From the NCBI GenBank assembly GCA_029062075.1, contig JAIDQW010000528.1, forward strand, positions 1 to 6,648: a stretch of 6,648 nt of DNA, written 5' to 3'. Every line of letters begins with the position of its first letter. The stretch's first letter is position 1. This document shows, piece after piece, positions 1 to 5,033 of the stretch. The DNA comes from Paramuribaculum sp. Lineage in GTDB: Bacteria > Bacteroidota > Bacteroidia > Bacteroidales > Muribaculaceae. The translations under genes and the position numbers were made by a program. The notes under the pieces were generated by a model. It worked only from the letters and a program-made list of their open reading frames with translations. It searched no databases and was not told where the DNA came from.

Positions 1-1237
1 GTTCCACTTCCTGTTTCATGCGGGCGTTGGCAGGACCGAACTCCTTGGTCTTCACTTCCGGAACACGTCCCATGTGACCGTAAGCCGCTGTCTCCTCGTA
101 AATGGGAGCACGCAGCTTTAGGCGTTTCTCTATCGCATTGGGTCTCATGTCAAAGAGCTTGTTAACCTTCTCGGATATCTCTCCGTCTGTGAGATTCACA
201 TTTGCGGTTCCTCGTGTATTCACATAAAGGCTCACCGGTTCTGCTACCCCTATAGCGTATGCCACCTGCACCAGAGCTTCACGCGCCACTCCTGCAGCCA
301 CAAGATTTTTTGCTATATGGCGGGCGGCGTATGCTGCCGAGCGGTCAACCTTACTGGGGTCTTTGCCGGAAAAAGCTCCACCTCCGTGCGCTCCTTTGCC
401 ACCGTAGGTATCGACAATGATTTTCCTGCCGGTCAATCCGGTGTCGCCATGAGGTCCGCCTATCACAAACTTGCCGGTGGGATTAACATGAAGAGTAAGC
501 TTGTCATCAAACATGCCGCGCACCTTGTCGGGGAGCTGCCGCACAACTCTGGGGAGCAGGATTTTCTCCACATCGCGCTTGATAACAGCAAGCATCTCTG
601 CATCAGCCTCCTCCTGAGACATACCTCCCGTTGGTGTAACAAACTCATCATGCTGAGTGGAAATCACTATTGTGTGAACTCTTACAGGCTTGTTTTCAGG
701 TGAATATTCTATAGTAACCTGACTCTTGGCATCGGGGCGTAGATAAGGCATCTCATTTCCCTCACGGCGTATCGCCGCAAGCTCGCGCAGAAGAATATGA
801 CTGAGATCGAGCGAAATCGGCATGTAGTTTGAGGTTTCATCGCATGCATAACCAAACATCATACCCTGGTCTCCTGCGCCTTGGTCCTCCTCGGTTGCGC
901 GAACCACACCACGACTGATGTCGGCACTCTGCTCATGCAGGGCGGAGAGAACACCACACGCCTGGGCATCAAACTTCAACTCGCTCCGGTTGTAACCAAT
1001 CCGGTCAATGACTCTGCGCACAGTGCCCATCAAATCAACGTATGCATCACTGTTCACCTCGCCGGCAACCACAACCTGACCGGTGGTTACAAGGGTTTCA
1101 CAAGCAACCTTGCTGTGAGCATCCTGAGCAAGAAACTCATCGAGAATAGCATCAGAAATCTGGTCGGCTACCTTGTCGGGATGACCTTCTGACACACTCT
1201 CGGAAGTAAACAGATAATTTCTTGAATTTTCCTTCAT
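1..1237 (-). CDS. metK: S-adenosylmethionine synthetase (methionine adenosyltransferase), 3' end cut by window edge
   Basis: Cytosolic enzyme making S-adenosylmethionine from L-methionine and ATP, releasing phosphate and pyrophosphate. Translating the minus strand from the ATG at 1237-1235 gives 412 uninterrupted residues, beginning [20 protein letters not shown]. Family landmarks are all present: GHPDK at residues 18-22 (methionine/ATP site), the GAGDQG..FGYA signature at about 120-131, and the glycine-rich loop GGGAFSGKD at about 285-293 followed by SKVDRSAAY. The reading frame runs off position 1 after ...[12 protein letters not shown]. From memory Bacteroidetes MetK is about 430 residues (E. 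coli 384), so roughly the last 20 residues are missing. The start is chosen because the conserved N-terminus begins directly after it; the upstream bases are A-rich without a clear Shine-Dalgarno. It has its own promoter (1440-1470) and a leader carrying a probable SAM-II riboswitch and terminator, so product feedback on transcription is expected. Identification is essentially certain. Confidence 0.97.
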   Translation of the reverse strand, partial: MKENSRNYLFTSESVSEGHPDKVADQISDAILDEFLAQDAHSKVACETLVTTGQVVVAGEVNSDAYVDLMGTVRRVIDRIGYNRSELKFDAQACGVLSALHEQSADISRGVVRATEEDQGAGDQGMMFGYACDETSNYMPISLDLSHILLRELAAIRREGNEMPYLRPDAKSQVTIEYSPENKPVRVHTIVISTQHDEFVTPTGGMSQEEADAEMLAVIKRDVEKILLPRVVRQLPDKVRGMFDDKLTLHVNPTGKFVIGGPHGDTGLTGRKIIVDTYGGKGAHGGGAFSGKDPSKVDRSAAYAARHIAKNLVAAGVAREALVQVAYAIGVAEPVSLYVNTRGTANVNLTDGEISEKVNKLFDMRPNAIEKRLKLRAPIYEETAAYGHMGRVPEVKTKEFGPANARMKQEVE

Positions 1238-1262
1238 ATCGTTTTCGTTAAATTTTTGACAC

Positions 1263-1307
1263 AAAAAAATCGCCTCCGGGAGTCGGGACAAACCCTGACC
1301 GGATGCG
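1263..1307 (-). terminator. Intrinsic terminator in the metK leader, probably the riboswitch expression platform
   Basis: Reading the minus strand, CGC (1307-1305) pairs with GCG (1273-1271), TCCGG (1303-1299) with CCGGA (1279-1275), and GGG (1295-1293) with CCC (1287-1285) around a TTTGT loop; small internal mismatches or bulges remain. A run of seven T follows (1269-1263). This is the form of a rho-independent terminator, yet it lies after the promoter and 25 nt before the metK start codon. It would abolish metK expression if always active, so it is most sensibly conditional. The probable SAM-II aptamer 44 nt upstream is the natural controller. It may also end read-through transcripts from the upstream 1497-4912 cluster. 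Confidence 0.82.
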
Positions 1308-1331
1308 AAATCACTTTGCTTATGCCTGTAA

Positions 1332-1346
1332 TCCGAAAACTTCGGA
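1332..1346 (-). other. Perfect 6-bp hairpin between aptamer and terminator
   Basis: The RNA of the minus strand reads UCCGAA-GUU-UUCGGA, a perfect six-base-pair stem with a three-base loop, lying between the aptamer and the terminator. It has no T-tract of its own, so it is not a terminator. Its 3' arm extended by one base (UCGGAU, 1336-1331) is complementary, with one G-U pair, to AUCCGG (1304-1299) in the 5' arm of the terminator. Its GUUUU (1340-1336) is complementary to AAAAC (1358-1354) at the 3' edge of the aptamer. It is therefore well placed to be the switching element, but that role is inference from complementarity alone. Confidence 0.5.
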
Positions 1347-1350
1347 ATAT

Positions 1351-1402
1351 GCGGTTTTAGCATTTTTTCAAGTGGTTGCAAGCAGCCAAATTTATCCACT
1401 CA
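1351..1402 (-). ncRNA. Probable SAM-II riboswitch aptamer upstream of metK
   Basis: A cis-acting RNA that would bind S-adenosylmethionine. On the minus strand the order of elements matches the SAM-II (SAM_alpha) pattern as I remember it: P1 5' strand AGUGG (1400-1396), a U-rich segment with UUUGG (1390-1386), the conserved UUGCAA (1381-1376), P1 3' strand CCACU (1375-1371), an A-rich linker of nine bases, then the conserved GCUAAA (1361-1356) followed by ACCGC. P1 is five perfect Watson-Crick pairs plus a flanking G-U. The pseudoknot pairing between the loop UGG and the 3' CCG is short and only weakly supported by eye. The compact size (about 50 nt), the placement after a promoter and before metK, and the downstream terminator all fit. 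SAM-I is excluded because its four-way-junction core is absent. I could not run a covariance model. Confidence 0.78.
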
Positions 1403-1408
1403 CGCCCG

Positions 1409-1424
1409 CCGGATTTCTCTCCGG
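1409..1424 (-). other. Small leader hairpin at the start of the metK transcript
   Basis: The minus-strand RNA reads CCGGA-GAGAAA-UCCGG, a five-pair, four-GC stem with a six-base loop, starting about ten bases after the likely transcription start and just before the aptamer. The same CCGGA/UCCGG pair recurs in the terminator stem (1275-1279 with 1299-1303), so cross-pairing between the two hairpins is possible. It may equally be a simple 5' stabilising stem. No known family is recognised. Confidence 0.45.
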
Positions 1425-1439
1425 TTGCGTTTTCGGCTG

Positions 1440-1470
1440 CAAAGTTACACTTTTTATTTTTTCTGACAAA
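1440..1470 (-). promoter_or_regulatory. Bacteroidetes-type promoter for the metK leader
   Basis: On the minus strand TTTG (1470-1467) and TAACTTTG (1447-1440) are separated by exactly 19 bases, matching the Bacteroidetes primary-sigma consensus of a -33 TTTG and a -7 TAnnTTTG. Transcription should begin about 4-7 bases further on, near 1433-1436, giving a metK leader of about 200 nt. The promoter begins 26 bases after the stop codon of the upstream heme-c/propeller gene, with no GC-rich terminator between them. An AT-only inverted repeat (1451-1459 with 1468-1476) overlaps the spacer and the -33 box. Confidence 0.82.
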
Positions 1471-1496
1471 TAAAAAATTCAGATTGCTACTCAAAC

Positions 1497-2963
1497 TCAC
1501 TCTTTCTGCACAGCGGAAACAAATTCCCCGGTATTGGCAATTGGACCTGTGATAAATTCCGGGATATTGTAAGTTTTCATGAAATCGTCATAGTATAGAG
1601 GATCCTTCTGCGGCACAACAAAGGGTTTGCCGAACTTGCCCGTCTCAGTATTGAAAGATGCTATGAACGGACGCGCCCAGAGTCCATCCATTCTCTTGGA
1701 ACTGAACACCACCCATTTGCCATTACTGCTCCAGCTGTGGTAACTGTCAACATTATCGCTGTTGATTTCATCGGCAGCTCTCATCGTGCCGTCAGCCAGA
1801 TTCATCAGCCACAAGTCGCTCTCGGGATGCCAGATAGAGAAATTCCCATAGTCCGAAAGAGTGAACATCAGCCAGCGACCGTCCGGTGAAACTCTCGGAA
1901 AAGACACCGATTTACCCTGCTCCGATGCCGGTAAAACAACTTCCACCGAACCGAATGAGCGTTTGTCTGCATCAAAAGGCACCTTGCACAGATCATAGCG
2001 TATGCTGTCCAGAGCCTCACCCTGAGTATAACCTTTTGCCCTACAGAAATACAATGTGGTGCCATCCGGAGCCCATGTCGGGAAAGTCTCCATCCATTCA
2101 TCACCGCTCAGTTGAGGTGCAGTTATCGCTTCTCCGTGTTCAATATCATAAACAGTCATGTCCGCGCTCAGATCACTCACCTCGATTGTCTTTGTGCCTT
2201 TGGAGTGAAAGAACTGCTGAATGTTGTTCGCAGAAAAAGCTATAAACTTGCCCGAAGGGTGCCATGCCGGATATGTCGACCCGTTCTCAAGACCGGGACA
2301 CTTGGGATTAACCTTCACTGTTTTGCCATCCTTACGTATCAGAGTGCCCCCCTGCTTGCCGCGCACATGAATCATCATCGTTTCGGGAGCTCCTCCGGCA
2401 AATGAGTGACAGTTGACACACTGCTGGTCAATATCATTATTTTCAAGCACAGCTATCTGTTCGTAATCCGTAAGATTTCTCTGGTAAATTCCCATCTCCT
2501 TCCAAAGTTCATAACCGGGATAGAGCAGGCGATAAGCAAGATATTCATCAATGGAATCCGCTGAAACCGGGCAAATAACATCAGCAAACTGTGTTGACAC
2601 TCCGTTCTCTCCGGTTACAGTCACTCTTAAATAAATTTCGCTGCCGGATGCTTCTGCCAGTAATTCGCGCCATTTTTTGAGCTGAGGCACAACAACTGCC
2701 GAACTTGAACAGAAGTTCATTGCCGGCTCACTCCCCACTTTGCCAATTTCGGTGTAGAATTTCTCACCCTTTTCATCAATCATAAAAGTGGGGGCGGCAA
2801 TATTCACCGGAAAAGTGGCACCTGCCACCTGCGGATATAGCGAAGGCTCCCTATCTGCCGTTACCACATTCTTCGGTTTTCCCGAACAGGCTGCAAACAA
2901 TATTGCCAGCAAAAGTACTATATATTGATTTAACTGTTTCATAGCTAACTTTCTATTTTTCAT
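1497..2963 (-). CDS. Lipoprotein with c-type heme motif and PD40/TolB-like beta-propeller
   Basis: 488 residues from the ATG at 2963, or 481 from the second in-frame ATG at 2942. Both give a signal peptide with a hydrophobic core (YIVLLLAILFAAC) and a lipidation cysteine at residue 26; the -3 residue is Phe, slightly off the usual lipobox. An N-terminal domain of unknown fold (about 30-175) precedes CVNCH (182-186), a single CxxCH motif expected to bind heme c covalently after export. The rest is a propeller of WD40-like PD40 repeats, visible as YPAWHPSGKFIAFSA (231-245), FPTWAPDGTTLYFCRA (294-309), FPRVSPDGRWLMFTLS (355-370) and YHSWSSNGKWVVFSS (408-422). Such proteins are often labelled TolB-like or cytochrome c proteins; TolB itself lacks heme. 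The axial heme ligand is not obvious (Met196/197 follow closely). It is last in a three-gene cluster; its start overlaps the upstream stop by 11 nt, or follows it by 10 nt with the second ATG. Actual function unknown. Confidence 0.9.
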   Translation of the reverse strand: MKNRKLAMKQLNQYIVLLLAILFAACSGKPKNVVTADREPSLYPQVAGATFPVNIAAPTFMIDEKGEKFYTEIGKVGSEPAMNFCSSSAVVVPQLKKWRELLAEASGSEIYLRVTVTGENGVSTQFADVICPVSADSIDEYLAYRLLYPGYELWKEMGIYQRNLTDYEQIAVLENNDIDQQCVNCHSFAGGAPETMMIHVRGKQGGTLIRKDGKTVKVNPKCPGLENGSTYPAWHPSGKFIAFSANNIQQFFHSKGTKTIEVSDLSADMTVYDIEHGEAITAPQLSGDEWMETFPTWAPDGTTLYFCRAKGYTQGEALDSIRYDLCKVPFDADKRSFGSVEVVLPASEQGKSVSFPRVSPDGRWLMFTLSDYGNFSIWHPESDLWLMNLADGTMRAADEINSDNVDSYHSWSSNGKWVVFSSKRMDGLWARPFIASFNTETGKFGKPFVVPQKDPLYYDDFMKTYNIPEFITGPIANTGEFVSAVQKE

Positions 2964-4389
2964 TCTTAGTCTTAGGCATTATCACATGCACATAGTACCA
3001 ATAAGATTTACGCCACCGCTCGTCGGAGCCGGGAGCGGCAAACCCGCTTCTTAAATCGGAATAGTAAGGAGAGAAATCTTTTGTGACGCTTTCATCAAGT
3101 TTAAGCCCGTACTCCTCAAGCGGTGTGGCATGCGGGTCAAGCGAATAAATGAGGGCAGCCTCCTGAATGATGCGGTGCTTCATATCCTCCTGTGTGAGCA
3201 TTGGAATAAGCACATCAAGGTTTCCGTTGACAAGCAATGATGCTATCATATACTGTCGCGCAATGGTATTAGCCGAATCAGCCTTTACATTCTGCATCAC
3301 ATTGGGTCGGAAATCAAGCACGTTAATCCACTTTATCTCAACGCTGTCCGGCATGACATATTTCAGATCACTCTTTTCCTCCCCTGCTATCTGACGACGT
3401 ACACTTTTCGCCACATCGCGGTAAAAGAGCGTCTTGTCAAGCTGTTTCGCAAATTTCTCAGCTACCTTGGGGCGTCCGAGAGCCACATTGTATCTGGCAA
3501 GATCACTCAGGTGCGGACCTGTTTCGCCCATTGCCGTCATCGCTTCAAAAGCCCATTGATGTGCGGCATTTATATCACCTGTGTATTCATGAACCCAGTG
3601 CCCGTACTCAGCGTCGCGGCTATCATGATTCCATGAAAAAGCGAGAGACTGCTGACCGATTCTCTGGGGATAGTCAAACATCCTGTCAATCAGTTCCCCT
3701 TTCTGCGCCAATGCAATATTTCTGAGATACAGCATCAGGCGGTTTCCGCTTCCGGCATCAAGATAACGCTCCGTCATTTCAATGGCACCGTCCCAATTTT
3801 TCTGCTTGATTGCACACTCGGCAAGAACCATAGCTCGCTCACGTCGGTCAAAACCTTTCATCTCAATTTGCAGACCAACAATAAAGTAAACAGCAGCAAG
3901 AACCACAGGCAGCGCGGTTTGGAATTTAGTGAGTCGATCAGCAGATACTTTCTTTCCTTTGATAAGACAGAGAATACACCTTACCGCTGTGAGAATCAGC
4001 ACTACCGCAACCAGCCATCCGGGAGTATCGTCAATACCGTCAAGAGTATAATATAACGCAATTGCAAGCAGTATTCCAATCTGGAGTAAATCGCGTTTAC
4101 CTGTCAGTTTAGCTATAATACTCTCGGAGAGCAGATATACCGCAACAGCAAGAAGCGAAACAATTGCCGCACCGAGCCAGGGTATGTGGTAAAACTGAAT
4201 GACAAACGCACCCAAATAGTCAATGAGCCCGACCGAATGAACAGTGTGGCGGAAATATTCCCCGCTCCACATAAACAGTGTATGCTGCTCCTGATAGAAA
4301 ATCACATGATTCTGAACAGTAAGCAGCACTATCATGTAGCACACAAACAGCGCAACCGCGCTCACCAATTTTATATAACCGTACTTCAT
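2953..4389 (-). CDS. Polytopic inner-membrane protein with helical-repeat C-terminus, DUF6057-like
   Basis: 478 residues from the ATG at 4389. The frame is open to an ATG at 4488, but the extra 33 residues would overlap the end of the upstream gene, are not membrane-like, and precede what looks like a natural start (MKYGYIKLVSAVALFVCYMI). Hydrophobic segments at about 7-25, 72-90, 100-117, 124-142 and 157-174 suggest five membrane spans, with a possible re-entrant stretch near 55-68. The remaining 300 residues are soluble and mostly helical; the stretch around RAMVLAECAIKQKNWDGAIE (185-204) resembles a TPR unit. I recall this architecture, next to a PD40/heme-c lipoprotein, as DUF6057 of Bacteroidetes, but this is memory, not a search. 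No catalytic motif is seen. It follows the small lipoprotein gene by 19 nt and overlaps, or nearly abuts, the heme-c gene, so all three are probably co-transcribed. Working with the heme-c lipoprotein is inferred from this coupling. Confidence 0.85.
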   Translation of the reverse strand: MKYGYIKLVSAVALFVCYMIVLLTVQNHVIFYQEQHTLFMWSGEYFRHTVHSVGLIDYLGAFVIQFYHIPWLGAAIVSLLAVAVYLLSESIIAKLTGKRDLLQIGILLAIALYYTLDGIDDTPGWLVAVVLILTAVRCILCLIKGKKVSADRLTKFQTALPVVLAAVYFIVGLQIEMKGFDRRERAMVLAECAIKQKNWDGAIEMTERYLDAGSGNRLMLYLRNIALAQKGELIDRMFDYPQRIGQQSLAFSWNHDSRDAEYGHWVHEYTGDINAAHQWAFEAMTAMGETGPHLSDLARYNVALGRPKVAEKFAKQLDKTLFYRDVAKSVRRQIAGEEKSDLKYVMPDSVEIKWINVLDFRPNVMQNVKADSANTIARQYMIASLLVNGNLDVLIPMLTQEDMKHRIIQEAALIYSLDPHATPLEEYGLKLDESVTKDFSPYYSDLRSGFAAPGSDERWRKSYWYYVHVIMPKTKNEK

Positions 4390-4408
4390 CTTTTCACCGT
4401 TAAAATCA

Positions 4409-4912
4409 CTAAACCATAGTTCCACATTCGGTCTCATGAGATTGGGCTGATCGAGAATCATCCATTTCTCTAACCGATAGTTGTTCAACTATATATTTGG
4501 TAACTACTTGGTCAACCCCGTCTATCTTAATCGTATCTTTTTCTTTGTTAACAATCCTTACATAACCTGTGAATAATACATTTTTCCCAACAAACGGTTT
4601 CAAATCTACTAAATTCCATTTACTCCCAAAGTATGAATAGTCTCCTTCTTTCAACTGACGGAGCACCATAATTGTTGAATCATTCTTAATATCAGGGACT
4701 GTATCAAGAGGCATTACTAATATTTCATTACCTGCTGAAATAACCCGAGCCGGAATATCTCTGCCAAAACGAAAGTTTATTACTATCATCGTTCCGCAAA
4801 TCCATTCTTCTTCCTCCTCTTTTTCGACTTGATTTTCTGAACATGAAATCAAATTAACACATAGAGAAAGCATAAATATCAACGTCAGGAATTTCTTAAT
4901 TCTCATATTCAT
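4409..4912 (-). CDS. Small AT-rich lipoprotein of unknown function
   Basis: 167 residues from the ATG at 4912 (MNMRIKK...), or 165 from the ATG at 4906. The frame is open to 4996, but that start lies inside the upstream terminator and before the promoter -7 box, so it is rejected. A signal peptide (RIKKFLTLIFMLSLCVNLIS) ends in the lipobox LISC. The mature protein begins CSENQVEKEEEEEW; the acidic run close to the lipidated cysteine recalls, without matching exactly, the acidic export signals of surface lipoproteins in Bacteroidetes. The rest looks beta-rich (VGKNVLFTGYVRIVNKEKDT) and has no motif I recognise. A hand count over 4501-4860 gives 126 G+C of 360 (35%), against about 45-55% in sampled lines of the flanking genes, which hints at recent acquisition. 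First gene of the cluster; 19 nt separate its stop from the next start. The product is real by layout, but its role is unknown. Confidence 0.78.
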   Translation of the reverse strand: MNMRIKKFLTLIFMLSLCVNLISCSENQVEKEEEEEWICGTMIVINFRFGRDIPARVISAGNEILVMPLDTVPDIKNDSTIMVLRQLKEGDYSYFGSKWNLVDLKPFVGKNVLFTGYVRIVNKEKDTIKIDGVDQVVTKYIVEQLSVREMDDSRSAQSHETECGTMV

Positions 4913-4932
4913 AACGATTATTATTGCAATTA

Positions 4933-4963
4933 CAAAGATAGCTGTTTTTTGATTAGAAAAAAC
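4933..4963 (-). promoter_or_regulatory. Promoter for the small-lipoprotein/DUF6057-like/heme-c cluster
   Basis: The minus strand has TATCTTTG (4940-4933), an exact match to the Bacteroidetes -7 box TAnnTTTG. Nineteen bases upstream is GTTT (4963-4960), an imperfect -33 box made from the T-tract of the preceding terminator. Transcription would start near 4928, leaving a leader of about 16 nt before the ATG at 4912. This supports the 4912 or 4906 start over the longer open frame. The -33 mismatch makes strength uncertain. Confidence 0.65.
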
Positions 4964-4991
4964 GGGTGACGATGAACAATCACCGTCACCC
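4957..4991 (-). terminator. Intrinsic terminator closing the susD-like transcript
   Basis: Minus-strand GGGTGACG (4991-4984) pairs perfectly with CGTCACCC (4971-4964); the stem continues through a G-T pair and TGA/TCA to a TTGT loop, twelve pairs in all. A run of six T follows (4962-4957). It starts 42 nt after the susD stop codon. There is no T-run on the opposite side, so it acts only for minus-strand transcription. Confidence 0.92.
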
Positions 4992-5033
4992 GCCATCAGT
5001 TATCCACAATTTTAGTGAAAAGTATTTATACGC

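Noticed and set aside
317..1192. Plus-strand open frames of 128 and 103 codons
   Set aside because: They are antisense to metK, whose minus-strand frame is unmistakable through the same bases; no family resemblance was seen in the plus-strand products.
1382..1440. Complementarity of GCAGCC (1440-1435) with GGCUGC (1387-1382) in the aptamer loop as an anti-aptamer stem
   Set aside because: The six bases directly follow the -7 box, so most of them lie at or before the likely transcription start and would not be in the RNA.
1351..1440. SAM-I (S-box) riboswitch upstream of metK
   Set aside because: The characteristic SAM-I core and multi-helix junction are absent, and the segment is too short; the visible motifs fit SAM-II instead.
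1451..1476. Inverted repeat TTTTTATTT/AAATAAAAA as a terminator for the heme-c gene
   Set aside because: It has no G-C pairs and coincides with the promoter spacer and -33 box; such a stem is too weak for intrinsic termination.
1886..2405. Overlapping plus-strand frames of 119 and 97 codons
   Set aside because: They run opposite the propeller-coding part of the heme-c lipoprotein gene and look like low-complexity shadow translations with no motif.
4913..4996. Upstream start at 4996 for the small lipoprotein
   Set aside because: It would place the first codons within the susD terminator and before the -7 box, and would push the signal peptide 28 or more residues into the protein.
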